Of a DNA stretch of 64,000 nucleotides, positions 17,076 through 25,780 are shown one piece after another. This stretch comes from Candidatus Tectimicrobiota bacterium. Its GTDB lineage: Bacteria > JACPUC01. A model generated the notes under the pieces. It was not told the DNA's origin. It worked only from the letters and a program-made list of their open reading frames with translations, and made no database searches. Position 1 is the first letter of the stretch; each line of letters starts with the position of its first letter. The stretch is taken from NCBI GenBank assembly GCA_016192455.1, contig JACPUC010000010.1, positions 95,278 to 159,277 on the forward strand, in the 5' to 3' direction. A program made the position numbers and the translations under genes.

Positions 17076-17142
17076 CGCCGGCGGGGGGCCCTGGAGGGGC
17101 CGATCCTCAGCACGCGGCCAGCCGGGCGGCGAAGGAGGCGAC

Positions 17143-17706
17143 GTGGAACACGAATTTCGGATGAAGCGCGGCCATCGTCTGCTCCTCGTGGCTCTCATGG
17201 TGGTGGTGGCGGCCTGCGTGGTCTACTTCGTGGCGCTCGCCCTGAGGCTGCTGGACTCCGCCACCCTCCTCGATCTGCCGCGCGACTCGGTGCAGGTCCT
17301 CTACGGCGCCTTCTTCCTCTATGCCATCCCGGTGCTCTTCCTGGTCCTCTACGTGCTCAGTCTGATCACCTTGCGTCTTACGTACAACGAGGAAGGGCTG
17401 GAGCTGCGCAGCCTCTTCCGCCGTTTCCGGGCCTCCTGGGCGGAGGTGCGCCACGCCTTCGTCATCAACCGCAACCTCCACGTGGCCACGCGGCAGGGGT
17501 CCTTCAAGCTGCCCCTCGGCATGTTCCGCGGCGACGCGGAGAGCCTGCGCCCCTTCATCCCCGGCGAGCGCTGGCTGGAAGGCGAGGCGGCGCGGCGTCT
17601 GCGCCTGCGCAAGCTCCTGCCCTACCTCCTGGGCTGCATTCTCCTGGCGCTGCTCCTCCTCATCTTCCTGCAGCGCTACCTCAACAGCCTGCTCAAGGCG
17701 ATGTAA
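17143..17706 (+). CDS. Membrane protein with PH-like cytoplasmic domain
   Basis: A 187-aa protein with two N-terminal membrane helices (LLLVALMVVVAACVVYFVAL and a second around residues 50-78), then a soluble part (LRLTYNEEGLELRSLFRRFR ... WAEVRHAFVINRNLHVATRQ) that resembles bacterial PH-like domains, and a last helix (LLGCILLALLLLIFLQ). The GTG at 17143 has AGGAGG 5 nt upstream. It starts 67 bp after the UbiD gene and is probably co-transcribed. Function unknown. Confidence 0.7.
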   Translation: MEHEFRMKRGHRLLLVALMVVVAACVVYFVALALRLLDSATLLDLPRDSVQVLYGAFFLYAIPVLFLVLYVLSLITLRLTYNEEGLELRSLFRRFRASWAEVRHAFVINRNLHVATRQGSFKLPLGMFRGDAESLRPFIPGERWLEGEAARRLRLRKLLPYLLGCILLALLLLIFLQRYLNSLLKAM

Positions 17707-17796
17707 GCCTGGCGCGCCTCCAGCCCGGCCCGCAACCGCGCGGGACGCCTCCCGCCGGCCTCCCGTCCCACCCACCTCCATGCGCCGAGCCGATGA

Positions 17797-18783
17797 TTAC
17801 CGCGGTTTGATCTTCGTCGAGGTGTAGAGCGCCGCGGCGTTCTTGTGGTAGATGCGCTCGCGCTCCTCGGCGCCGCACGCGAGCCCTTCAATCACCTTCA
17901 AGGTGATCGGGTACTGCGCGTAAGGGTAATCCGAGCCGTAGAGCAGCCGGTCGGCGCCGAACATGCGGTAGCACATGTCCATCGCCTCCTGGTGGTAGGT
18001 GACGGTATCCAGGTAGAAGTTCTTGAACTGCTCGCTCACCGGCCCCTTGATCATCGACTTGCTGCCGGGCACCGCGGCGATGTTGTCGATGCGCCCCAAG
18101 ACGTAGGGGATGATGCTGCCGATGTGCGGCAGGACGATCTTGATGCCCGGGAACTCCTCGAAGATGCCGGCGTGGATGATGCGCAGCGCCGCAAGCGTGG
18201 TGTCGAAGAGGAAACCGACGCAGGCCATGAGGTGGAACTCCTGCATGCCGGCCATGTTGAGCGGGCGGGTGGGGTGCAGGAAGATGGGCAGGTCGTACTC
18301 GTGCATGCGGGCGAAGAAGGGGCGCAGTTCGGCATGGTCGACGGTGCGGCCGTTGATGTTGGCGAAGAGCTGCGCGCCGCGGAAGCCGAGCTGCCGGATG
18401 CAGCGGTCGAGCTCCTTCAGGGAGCTGTCCATGTCGCCGAAGCCGAGGGTGGCGTAGCCCCAGTAGTGCGCGGGGTCCTGCTTGATGATCGCGGCCAGGG
18501 CATCGTGGCCATAGGCGGCCATGTCCTCCGCCTCCTGGCCCCCCAGCAGCTCCGGCCCCGGCATGCTGATGCTGAGGATGGCGACGTCCACGCCCCGCGC
18601 CAGCATCTCCTTGGTCTTCTTCTCCATGTCGATGAGCTGCGGGGTGAACGGGATGATCAGGCCGTCCGCCAGCTTCGACCACCACATGCCGTTGCGGTGC
18701 TCGAACGTGGGGAGGCTGGTGCGCTTTGCCAACCGCGCCGCGAACTCCGCGGCCTGAAAGTGGTTCTGCACGTCAATTCGCAT
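17797..18783 (-). CDS. Amidohydrolase_2 family protein, ACMSD-like
   Basis: A 328-aa TIM-barrel metal-dependent protein of the aminocarboxymuconate-semialdehyde decarboxylase group. It has LPIFLHPTRP (metal His), IKIVLPHIGSIIPYVLGRID (PH.G motif) and LLYGSDYPYA (catalytic Asp). The N-terminal motif, usually D-x-H-x-H, reads IDVQNHF, so the first metal His is Gln. Members act as non-oxidative decarboxylases or hydrolases of cyclic acids. The ATG at 18783 has AAGGAG 7 nt upstream. It is divergent from the TetR gene at 19066, with an inverted repeat between them, so TetR probably controls it. Confidence 0.87.
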   Translation of the reverse strand: MRIDVQNHFQAAEFAARLAKRTSLPTFEHRNGMWWSKLADGLIIPFTPQLIDMEKKTKEMLARGVDVAILSISMPGPELLGGQEAEDMAAYGHDALAAIIKQDPAHYWGYATLGFGDMDSSLKELDRCIRQLGFRGAQLFANINGRTVDHAELRPFFARMHEYDLPIFLHPTRPLNMAGMQEFHLMACVGFLFDTTLAALRIIHAGIFEEFPGIKIVLPHIGSIIPYVLGRIDNIAAVPGSKSMIKGPVSEQFKNFYLDTVTYHQEAMDMCYRMFGADRLLYGSDYPYAQYPITLKVIEGLACGAEERERIYHKNAAALYTSTKIKPR

Positions 18784-18985
18784 GCTGCGCTCCTTCTCGC
18801 TGGCGCTGTCGCAGGTTTCTGCGGTGGGGTCCCCCGGGTGGTCCACGATGCCGCCCCAGCGGCGGCCTGATCGGCGGAGAGATGACTACCAGAGAAGCCC
18901 GGGGGACGCAAGGCGATGGCGGCGCGCGGCAGGCGCTCCGCGCCGCCAGGGCGCGACCAGGACGGACCGTTGACGGAGGCTCGAA

Positions 18986-18999
18986 CTATCGCTAGATAG
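18986..18999. promoter_or_regulatory. Inverted repeat, candidate TetR operator
   Basis: CTATC-GCTA-GATAG is a perfect 5-bp dyad with a 4-nt centre in the 280-bp space between the divergent amidohydrolase (start 18783) and TetR gene (start 19066). This is the usual position for an autoregulatory TetR-family operator; the binding itself is inferred. Confidence 0.45.
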
Positions 19000-19065
19000 A
19001 GAGCTCATGCGCCGCCGCTCTCCCTGGAGCGTCGCTCACGGTCCCATGTCGTCAGGAGTGCCGCC

Positions 19066-19839
19066 GTGCCCTCGCCCACCCCGCGCCGACGCGCCCTCCC
19101 CGCCCGCCTCGAGGAGCTCTTCACGATTGCGCTGCGGCTCATCTCGGAGAAGGGCTTCCGCGGCGTCACCATGCGCGACCTCGCCCAGAGCATGGGGATC
19201 AAGGAACCGAGCCTCTACAACTACATCAGCGAGAAGGATGAGCTGCTGGTGCGCCTGCTGCGGCCCCACATCCGCCGGCTCTGCGTCTCGGCGCAAGCGA
19301 TCGTCGACTCCGAGCAGCCTGGGCCGGCGAAGTTGCGCGCCTTCATCCGCAACCATATGGAGCAGTACCGCACGCATCACTTACCGCTGACCATCCTTTT
19401 TCAAGAGAAGGTCTATCTGCTCAACTCGAAGCATCGCGCCTGGTACCGCACCTCGTCGCGGCGCTACGAGGAAATCTTGCAGCGCCTGCTGCGCGACGGC
19501 ATGGCGCGGGGGGAGTTTGTGGAGGATGACCCGCGCCTCTGCGCCTACCTGGTGCTGGGGGCCTGCAACTCCAGCCTGAGCTGGTACCGCAGCGAAGGCT
19601 CCCTTTCGCTCGAGCGCATGATCACGCGCTTCACCGAGACCCTGGTGCGGGGGCTGCTGCCTGCCACGGGGATGCCGGAGGCGGCGCATCCCCCGGCGGC
19701 TTCTTCGGACCCTGCCGGAACGTCGCCGCGGAGGAGGGCGGCGCGGCGGCGCGGAACCACCGCCAGCGGCGCACCGGCAAGGCGCCGACGACCCGGGCGC
19801 GCTGCCGGCGGGCAAGGTGATGACGCAGGGGCCGCCTGA
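19066..19839 (+). CDS. TetR/AcrR family transcriptional regulator
   Basis: A 257-aa regulator. The N-terminal TetR DNA-binding domain is clear: LEELFTIALRLISEKGFRGV, TMRDLAQSMGIKEPSLYNYI, then SEKDELLVRLLR. The ligand-binding part spans about residues 70-200. The last 45 residues are an odd basic, Pro/Ala/Arg-rich tail (SSDPAGTSPRRRAARRRG) that looks disordered. The start is a GTG at 19066 with AGGAG 7 nt upstream. It is divergent from the amidohydrolase and upstream of a binding-protein gene, so both are likely targets. Confidence 0.9.
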   Translation: MPSPTPRRRALPARLEELFTIALRLISEKGFRGVTMRDLAQSMGIKEPSLYNYISEKDELLVRLLRPHIRRLCVSAQAIVDSEQPGPAKLRAFIRNHMEQYRTHHLPLTILFQEKVYLLNSKHRAWYRTSSRRYEEILQRLLRDGMARGEFVEDDPRLCAYLVLGACNSSLSWYRSEGSLSLERMITRFTETLVRGLLPATGMPEAAHPPAASSDPAGTSPRRRAARRRGTTASGAPARRRRPGRAAGGQGDDAGAA

Positions 19840-19940
19840 AGGCGCGGCGCCGGCTGGGCAGGGGTTGCGTCCCGGTGGGTCCGGCGGCTCGCCCCGCCGC
19901 CGGGCGCGCTGGAGCCGGGCCGTCCCGACCTCGTCCCGCT

Positions 19941-19969
19941 TTGACGAAAGGCGCGCGCCGTGCTATGAG
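19941..19969 (+). promoter_or_regulatory. Sigma70-type promoter of the 20075 binding-protein gene
   Basis: TTGACG (19941-19946) and TATGAG (19964-19969) are separated by exactly 17 bp. The binding-protein ATG is about 105 nt downstream. The -35 box has one mismatch from consensus. Confidence 0.55.
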
Positions 19970-20074
19970 CTGGAGAGAACTATCGCCGTTTCACCATCCA
20001 CACGTACGCTGCGGCGCCATCGAGCGTGGCCACGCACGGCGCCGAACAACGCTCACGTGACGAGGAGGGAGGAG

Positions 20075-21247
20075 ATGAAACTTCTATCCCGCGGTTTCGT
20101 TGGCATGCTGCTGCTCGGGTTCATTCTCAGTCTGGCGGGAAGTTCGCCGGTTCAGGCGCAGGAGGGCGAGGCGGTCCTTGGCCTCCTGCTGCCGACCACC
20201 GGCTTCGTCGCTTACTACGGCAAGCAGATGCGTCTCTCGGCGGATATGGCCGTGGAGGACATCAACAAGGCCGGCGGCATCAACGGCAAGAAGATTCGCC
20301 TCGTCTTCTACGACACCGGCGGCAAGCCTGAGGAGGCCATCAACTCGACGCGGCGCTTGGCGACCTCCGACAACGTCGTGGCCATCATGGGGCCGATGAC
20401 CAGCAGCGAGTGCCGGGTGGCCTATCCGCTGGCGAACCGCCTCGGCATTCCCATCGTCGCTTCGGCCTGCTCGGCCCCTGGGCTGGGCGCCGCCAACCGC
20501 CCGTGGGCCTTCCGCAACACCGTGCTCGAGGCGGACGTGGCCGCCCCGTCTCTCACTTACTGGGCCAAGAAGCACAACGTCAAGAGCGTCGTGGTGTTCT
20601 ACGATAACAAGGACATCGTCAGCAAGTCCTTCGGCCTGGAAGTGATGCCAGCCCTCCTGAAAGATAACGGCATCAAGCTCGTCGACTCGATCTCGGTGGT
20701 GACGGGAGATATGGACTACAGCGCCCAGGTCACCAAAGCCAAGTCGCTGAACGCGGAGGGGCTGGTCCTCTCCGCCCTGGCGAACGAGTCGGCGGGGATT
20801 GCCCGCGAGGCGCGCCGCCAGGGGCTGAAGCAGCCGATGTTCGGCGGCAGCTTCCTGGCCGGGCCGCAGTTCATCTCCAAGGGCGGCAGCGCGGTGGAAG
20901 GCGTGATCATGGGGAGCGGCTTCTGGCAGGATAACCCCGACCCGACCATCGCCGCCTTCGTGAAGCGCTTCAAGGAGCGCGAACCGAGCAAGGAGCCGCC
21001 ACACCAGGTGACGGTCTATCAGTACGAAACGATCACCATCATGAAGTATTGTTCCGAGAAGACGGGCGTGCAGTTCAAGCCTGAAACGCTGAAACAAGAC
21101 CGCGAGAAAATCCGCGATTGCTGGCAGAACCTGCGCAACCACAAGGTGCTTAGCAGCACCATGTCGATGATCGAAGGCGACGGCAAACGCCCACCCCTCA
21201 TCATCGAAGTCAAAGGCGGCACCTTCGAGCTCCTGAAGACGAACTAA
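20075..21247 (+). CDS. ABC transporter substrate-binding protein, branched-chain amino acid type
   Basis: A 390-aa exported periplasmic binding protein of the LivJ/LivK-like (Peripla_BP_6) class. It has a signal peptide (MKLLSRGFVGMLLLGFILSL then SPVQAQ), followed by AVLGLLLPTTGFVAYYGKQM, ADMAVEDINKAGGINGKKIR and IMGPMTSSECRVAYPLANRL. This class binds amino acids but in soil bacteria often binds aromatic acids, which would suit the nearby UbiD genes. The ATG at 20075 has an excellent GAGGAGGGAGGAG tract. No transporter permease or ATPase is adjacent. Two strong hairpins follow its stop codon. Confidence 0.9.
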   Translation: MKLLSRGFVGMLLLGFILSLAGSSPVQAQEGEAVLGLLLPTTGFVAYYGKQMRLSADMAVEDINKAGGINGKKIRLVFYDTGGKPEEAINSTRRLATSDNVVAIMGPMTSSECRVAYPLANRLGIPIVASACSAPGLGAANRPWAFRNTVLEADVAAPSLTYWAKKHNVKSVVVFYDNKDIVSKSFGLEVMPALLKDNGIKLVDSISVVTGDMDYSAQVTKAKSLNAEGLVLSALANESAGIAREARRQGLKQPMFGGSFLAGPQFISKGGSAVEGVIMGSGFWQDNPDPTIAAFVKRFKEREPSKEPPHQVTVYQYETITIMKYCSEKTGVQFKPETLKQDREKIRDCWQNLRNHKVLSSTMSMIEGDGKRPPLIIEVKGGTFELLKTN

Positions 21248-21288
21248 GCCAGGAGACGAAGCCCCGGCTATCTTGAGGGGAGGAGAAG

Positions 21289-21311
21289 GTGGGGGATCAT
21301 TGATCCCCCAC
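21289..21311 (+). terminator. Strong hairpin after the binding-protein gene
   Basis: GTGGGGGATC-ATT-GATCCCCCAC forms a perfect 10-bp stem with a 3-nt loop, 42 nt after the stop codon. It has no U-run, so it may act as an RNA-stabilising or bidirectional hairpin rather than a classical intrinsic terminator. Confidence 0.55.
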
Positions 21312-21359
21312 AAATAGACCCCGCAACAGCTCGACCTTAGCTCAGAAGTCTCGACAGGG

Positions 21360-21385
21360 CAAGGGGATACGCAAGTATCCCCTTG
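21360..21385 (+). terminator. Second hairpin, terminator-like
   Basis: CAAGGGGATAC-GCAA-GTATCCCCTTG is a perfect 11-bp stem with a GNRA-type tetraloop, followed by TTTCG. It lies about 113 nt after the stop codon of the binding-protein gene. Confidence 0.6.
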
Positions 21386-21615
21386 TTTCGTAAGGAGTAA
21401 GTCCGCTAACACCTCGCCTTGATGGTGGGCTGGAAGGAGACGAAGCAACACGAGCAGAGCCCCGGGTGGAGGAAAAAACTGGCACAGAATCTTGCACAAA
21501 CGACCCGCAAAAGACTCCTGGCGGTCGGGCCGAGAAGCCTGCCGCTCCGTCATGGGTGCACTGGAGTTGACCCGTTTTCGTGGACACGCGATGCTTTGAG
21601 CAGGAGGTGTTCACG

Positions 21616-21927
21616 ATGCCCAAGACAAGACGACCGTATCCCCCGGAGTTCCGCCGTCAGATGGTGGAGCTGGTGCGTGCCGGCCGCAGCCCGGATGAGC
21701 TGGCACGTGAGTTCGAGCCCTCCGGCCAGTCCATCCGCAATTGGGTGCGCCAAGCGGCGCGTGAAGCTGGCGCTGGCGACGGGTTGAGCGCCGATGAGCG
21801 CCAGGAGTTGCGCCGGCTGCGCCGCGAGGTGCGGCAGCTGCGCACGGAACGGGAGATTCTGGCAAAAGCCGCGGCCTGGTTCGCTCGGGAGACCGACTCG
21901 CTCACCTCGAGGCCTTCGAGTTCGTGA
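21616..21927 (+). CDS. IS3-family transposase OrfA
   Basis: A 103-aa protein with an N-terminal helix-turn-helix (YPPEFRRQMVELVRAGRSPD, then ELAREFEPSGQSIRNWVRQA) and a leucine-zipper-like C-terminal half (ELRRLRREVRQLRTEREILA). This is the DNA-binding half of IS3 transposases. The ATG at 21616 has AGGAGG 8 nt upstream. Its stop overlaps the start region of orfB, consistent with programmed -1 frameshifting or coupled translation. Confidence 0.92.
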   Translation: MPKTRRPYPPEFRRQMVELVRAGRSPDELAREFEPSGQSIRNWVRQAAREAGAGDGLSADERQELRRLRREVRQLRTEREILAKAAAWFARETDSLTSRPSSS

Positions 21928-22772
21928 AGGCGCACCAGGTCCGCTATCCGGTGGCCACCATGTGTCGCCTGCTGGGTGTCTCCGCCAGCGGCTACCATGC
22001 GTGGCGGAAACGCCTGCCGTCGGGACGGGCGCGGGCCGATCGGGAGCTGACTATGCAGATTCGGGCCATCCACGCGCGCTCGCGCGGCACCTACGGGGCG
22101 CCACGGGTACAGGCTGAACTCGCCGCCCAGGGCATCCGCGTGGGCCAGAAACGGGTGGCGCGCCTGATGCGGGCCGCGGGCTTGGCAGGCGTCAGTCGCC
22201 GGCGCCGCGTGCGCACGACCACGCGCGGCTCCGCGGCTCACCCCGCCGCCGACCTGGTGGCACGCGACTTCACGGCAGCGGCCCCCGACCGCCTGTGGGT
22301 GGCCGACATCACGTATCTCCCCACCGGCGCGGGATTCCTCTACCTCGCCGTCGTCCTCGACGCCTTCAGCCGCCGCATCATCGGCTGGGCCATGGAAGGG
22401 CACCGGCGCACCGAGCTCGTCCTCCAGGCGCTCGATATGGCCCTCCGCCAGCGCTGCCCGCGGGGCGTCGTGCATCATTCCGACCACGGCACCCAATACA
22501 CCTCCCTCGCCTTTGGAACGCGCTGCCGAGAGGCCGGCGTGCGCCCCTCCAGGGGACCGGTGGGGGACTGCTACGACAACGCCCTGTGCGAGAGCTTCTT
22601 TGCCACCCTGGAGTGCGAGCTGCTGGACCGCCACCGCTTCCGCACCCACGGGGAAGCGCGGCGGGCGGTGTTCGAGTTCATCGAAGGGTGGTACAACACC
22701 CATCGTCGCCACTCGTCCCTCGGCCACCTCTCTCCCCTCGACTACGAAAGGACCTACTCACCTGCGGCCTAA
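21924..22772 (+). CDS. IS3-family transposase OrfB (DDE integrase domain)
   Basis: A 282-aa integrase-like protein. The catalytic triad is readable: Asp in LWVADITYLP, Asp in VVHHSDHGTQYTS, and Glu in GDCYDNALCESFFATL, with the final RRHSSLGHLSPLDYE block. HTH_21-like RGTYGAPRVQAEL precedes the core. It opens with GTG at 21924 inside orfA, but the active form is probably the OrfAB fusion made by frameshift. Intact, so the element may be functional. Confidence 0.92.
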   Translation: MKAHQVRYPVATMCRLLGVSASGYHAWRKRLPSGRARADRELTMQIRAIHARSRGTYGAPRVQAELAAQGIRVGQKRVARLMRAAGLAGVSRRRRVRTTTRGSAAHPAADLVARDFTAAAPDRLWVADITYLPTGAGFLYLAVVLDAFSRRIIGWAMEGHRRTELVLQALDMALRQRCPRGVVHHSDHGTQYTSLAFGTRCREAGVRPSRGPVGDCYDNALCESFFATLECELLDRHRFRTHGEARRAVFEFIEGWYNTHRRHSSLGHLSPLDYERTYSPAA

Positions 22773-22948
22773 AGGCGAAAGCTGTTTACCGTCTACGAAA
22801 GCGGGTGAACTTCACCCAAAGCCGCCTGGTCGAGACTGGTGATGAAATTCGGCCTGCGCCCTTGGCGATCCCGCAAGGAGGCGAATCACTTCGCGAAAGA
22901 CCTCGACAACGTTGTCTCAAACGACGAAACCGGGTCAACTCCCTCTCA

Positions 22949-24712
22949 TCACCATTGGGTGCGTTCGAGCAGCTTCATGAAATTCCGCTTGGGCTTGTGC
23001 GCCGCGCGGACCGACGCGAGGTATTGCGCAAACTCGGACTCCCGGCCCAGACGCGCCATCAACTCCTGGACCTTCTTCAGCAGCCCGACGGCCTCCCGGT
23101 ACGCTTCGTTGTTCTTCCGGCTCAGCGTGGGCTCGATCCGCCGCTGGTAGAGCGGCAGGGCGTCCTCAGGATGGCTCTTCTCTCGTTTCTTGGCGAGCTC
23201 CATCCACTGGTCGTCGGCGCAGCCGCCCTCGGTGGCCTCCCGCCAGGCCGCCTTGATGTCCTTCTCCCAGAGGAAGACCCGCACGAGTTCCGTGTGGTCC
23301 GACCGCCGCTCCCAGGCCCATCGGTCGCCGCTGGCCTGGCGCTTCGCCGCGGCGATTGATTGCCGAAGGAGATCCAGCGCCTTCGCTCGCCACGTCGTCC
23401 ACTGGCCGATCTTGTCGGCGTGGCGTTTCAGGTTTTGGTACCGGTCGAGTGTGGGCGACTCCGCGAACTCTGCCCAGGCGAGGGCCATCGCGTCGTCGTG
23501 GCGCCCGCGGCGGTGATACTCGGCGGCCAGGAACTCCCGCAGCCGCGGGTCGGTCCGCGTGGGGAAGGCCGTGACGCCGCGCTCCGCCCAGTCGAGCGCC
23601 AAGTCGTGCTTCCCGGCCTGCTGGTACGTCTCGGCGATCTGGAGATAGTCGTAGGCCGTGGAGAGGTCGCGGGTCTTGACCGCGACGACCGCCTCCACGT
23701 CGCCCGTCCGCCGCGCCAGCGTCTCCATGATGTGGGTGATGCGGAAGCGTGTTCCATACTTCGCCGGGTCGTCGCGGCCGGGGCCGAGGGGGCGCACCTT
23801 GGCCCATTCGGCCTCCGCCAGCGTCCGGTACACTGCCAGTCCCTTCTCGCCGAGAACATCCGCGTAGGTGTCCGCCGCGCCGTAGAAGGTGTCCCACTCG
23901 GCGCGCAGCTCCCACGCGAAGAGGCGCCTGGCCAGCTCTTCAGGGTCGGGCATAGCTTTCCGGCACGCCTTGAGGTGGAGCTCCTGCAGGCGTTCAAGGA
24001 TGCCGCCCATGTGGCCGTCCGAATCGTCGACGGACTCGATCGCCGCTTCCACGTCTTCCAGCGCATGCTCGGTCAGGTCGATGACCTCGGAGGCATATCC
24101 CCCTTTGAGGATGTCCTCTACCGCATCGATCACTTCTTCAATCCGCGAAGCGTAGTCGTAGGCGCCCCGGTAATCGACGAAGCCGCCCCCATCCACGGCC
24201 TCATCGATCGCCAGCCGATAGGTGGCGAGGTCGAGCCCCTTGGCACGCTCCTTCGCGGCCTTCATGAGCAGCCGCTGGCGCAGTCGATCGTCGTCCATGC
24301 CTTGCTCCATGAGCAGGTCGACGAGCGCATTCTTGTCCTGACCGGCGAGGTAGGCGCGGACATCCTTCATGGTCACCACTGGCTTGGCGAGTTTCTTTTC
24401 CCCGGCGTGATCCGGTCGCGCTTGGTCCAGCCACGCCAAGCCCACGGCCACGCAGTGCTTGCAGAAGGCGCCGTCCTGGCCAACCGGACAGGTGCACGAG
24501 TACCGGACCTTGCCGTCTTCGATCCAAAACTTGACCCGATACGGCAGGGTCCCCCGAACCTTCGCGGTGACCGTTCCCCCATGCTCGGCCAGGGATCCGA
24601 CCCGCCCGCCGGCGAAATACCCTTCGCCGCGCTCGAATGACCGCGCCCCCGCCGCGCGTTGGAGCATGCGGCGATCCAGGACTGCCGTGAGGTCCCGTGC
24701 CTTCGACGTCAT
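22949..24712 (-). CDS. SWIM zinc-finger protein coupled to cas6
   Basis: A 587-aa protein. A SWIM finger, CxCx8CxH, is at C73, C75, C84 and H86 (YSCTCPVGQDGAFCKHC). The rest is a long alpha-helical, TPR-like region (TAYDYLQIAETYQQAGKHDL, ALDWAERGVTAFPTRTDPRL) similar to large cytoplasmic SWIM proteins of unknown role. Its ATG at 24712 overlaps the cas6 stop codon as ATGA, with GGGAGG upstream, so translation is coupled to cas6. SWIM fingers bind nucleic acids or proteins. Location suggests a CRISPR accessory role, but SWIM proteins of this type also occur without CRISPR. Its 3' end faces the IS3 element. Confidence 0.82.
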   Translation of the reverse strand: MTSKARDLTAVLDRRMLQRAAGARSFERGEGYFAGGRVGSLAEHGGTVTAKVRGTLPYRVKFWIEDGKVRYSCTCPVGQDGAFCKHCVAVGLAWLDQARPDHAGEKKLAKPVVTMKDVRAYLAGQDKNALVDLLMEQGMDDDRLRQRLLMKAAKERAKGLDLATYRLAIDEAVDGGGFVDYRGAYDYASRIEEVIDAVEDILKGGYASEVIDLTEHALEDVEAAIESVDDSDGHMGGILERLQELHLKACRKAMPDPEELARRLFAWELRAEWDTFYGAADTYADVLGEKGLAVYRTLAEAEWAKVRPLGPGRDDPAKYGTRFRITHIMETLARRTGDVEAVVAVKTRDLSTAYDYLQIAETYQQAGKHDLALDWAERGVTAFPTRTDPRLREFLAAEYHRRGRHDDAMALAWAEFAESPTLDRYQNLKRHADKIGQWTTWRAKALDLLRQSIAAAKRQASGDRWAWERRSDHTELVRVFLWEKDIKAAWREATEGGCADDQWMELAKKREKSHPEDALPLYQRRIEPTLSRKNNEAYREAVGLLKKVQELMARLGRESEFAQYLASVRAAHKPKRNFMKLLERTQW

Positions 24713-25599
24713 CCCGCCTGCCTCCCTTCCGCCGGCTCCAACGGCTCCACCACAAGCTGCCCCAAGCCCACCACGGCGCCCTTGCCGAGGTGCAGCCATT
24801 GGGCGGCGGCGAGCAGGGGCCAGAGATCGCCGGGGCCCTCTGGCAGATCGAGGTGTCCGGTTACGCCGCGCATCTCGATCTCGCTCTGCTGGCGGGCGGA
24901 GTAACGCACCAAATCGAGGCGCTCACCCTGCCAGGGCAACGTGGCGATACTCTGCGCCAGGTCGAGGAGCTGCGGGCGCAAGGCTGCAAGCTGTTCCTGG
25001 TCTTCCGGGGTGAGAAGGGGCTGGAGGCGGCGGGCGCCGGCCACCACGAGGTCGGCCAGAGTGGGATGGGCGAGCAGACGGTGACGGCGCAGCAGCCGCA
25101 GCGGGGCGGGAAAGGTGAGGCGGCAGGGGGTGCTTGCGGGTGGACCAGCGAGGGGCCAGGCGGCTTCGCTGAGGGGCCAGGCGGTGTCGGCGCCACTGCT
25201 TTCGCAAGGCTGGCCATCAGGACCAAGCAGCCGTAACACCCGGACGTGGAACCGCTGGCGGTCGGGACCAAGCCCCATGCCGGAGGCGATGTCCCAGGCG
25301 CGCAGTAAAAGGGCATCGTGCCGCAGGCCGGCGCCGAAGGAGACCCACTCCAGGGCCGGCGCATCCTCTGGATCGTACGGGGCGGGACGCAGGATAAACG
25401 CCGGCGAGCGCCGCGTGGACCGGCCCTCACCTTCGAAGACAGTGAGATAGGCTTGAGAATCGAGGTCGTGCAGCGCTGCCCCCCAGACGCCGCGCAACAT
25501 CGGCGCCGTGGCCTGCACGCCTGGGGTGCTCAGCGACAGGCGACGCGGCAGGACACGGATGCCGGTAAGCAACCTGCGCAGCGAGGATTCAAGCGTCAC
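24709..25599 (-). CDS. cas6: Cas6-type CRISPR RNA endoribonuclease
   Basis: A 296-aa RAMP-fold protein. The C-terminal half has the Cas6 (PF10040-like) pattern: VRYSARQQSEIEMRGVTGHL followed by a glycine-rich loop WLHLGKGAVVGLGQL. The N-terminal half (FEGEGRSTRRSPAFILRPAP ... RHDALLLRAWDIASGMGLG) suits the first ferredoxin-like domain. It should cut the CRISPR transcript within each repeat, leaving an AUUGAAAC-type 5' handle, which the array here can provide. The start is GTG at 25599. It lies directly downstream of the array on the same strand and overlaps the SWIM gene. Confidence 0.85.
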   Translation of the reverse strand: MTLESSLRRLLTGIRVLPRRLSLSTPGVQATAPMLRGVWGAALHDLDSQAYLTVFEGEGRSTRRSPAFILRPAPYDPEDAPALEWVSFGAGLRHDALLLRAWDIASGMGLGPDRQRFHVRVLRLLGPDGQPCESSGADTAWPLSEAAWPLAGPPASTPCRLTFPAPLRLLRRHRLLAHPTLADLVVAGARRLQPLLTPEDQEQLAALRPQLLDLAQSIATLPWQGERLDLVRYSARQQSEIEMRGVTGHLDLPEGPGDLWPLLAAAQWLHLGKGAVVGLGQLVVEPLEPAEGRQAG

Positions 25600-25752
25600 G
25601 CCACAATCCCCTCAAGAACGGGGCTCCCTTCTCATTTGCTGAATACCCACCCGGCTGACCGGCTCCATTCTCCCCGCTTGTAGTCTCCTCTAAACCTGTC
25701 TAAACCTGGCTTTCTTTCAAGGGCCCGCCGCGGGGCGCCGCCCCGCACCCCG

Positions 25753-25771
25753 CTGGGGTCATCGACCCCAG
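25753..25771 (-). terminator. Hairpin at the distal end of the CRISPR array
   Basis: CTGGGGTC-ATC-GACCCCAG is a perfect 8-bp stem 9 nt beyond the last repeat in the direction of array transcription. A second palindrome, GCGGGGC-GCC-GCCCCGC, follows at about 25730-25746. There is no U-run, so termination may be inefficient and transcription may continue into cas6. Confidence 0.5.
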
Positions 25772-25780
25772 ACCCCACTA

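Larger units (their letters stand above)
21562..22814 (+). mobile_element. Complete IS3-family insertion sequence (about 1253 bp)
   Basis: The element is bounded by imperfect terminal inverted repeats: left TGGAGTTGACCCGTTTTCG (21562 on) and right, read inward, TGAAGTTCACCCGCTTTCG (from 22814). They begin with TG and end with CA as in IS3 elements. Inside are orfA and orfB overlapping by 4 bp. No convincing target duplication is visible in the immediate flanks. It sits between the hairpins after the binding-protein gene and the 3' end of the CRISPR-linked SWIM gene. Confidence 0.88.
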
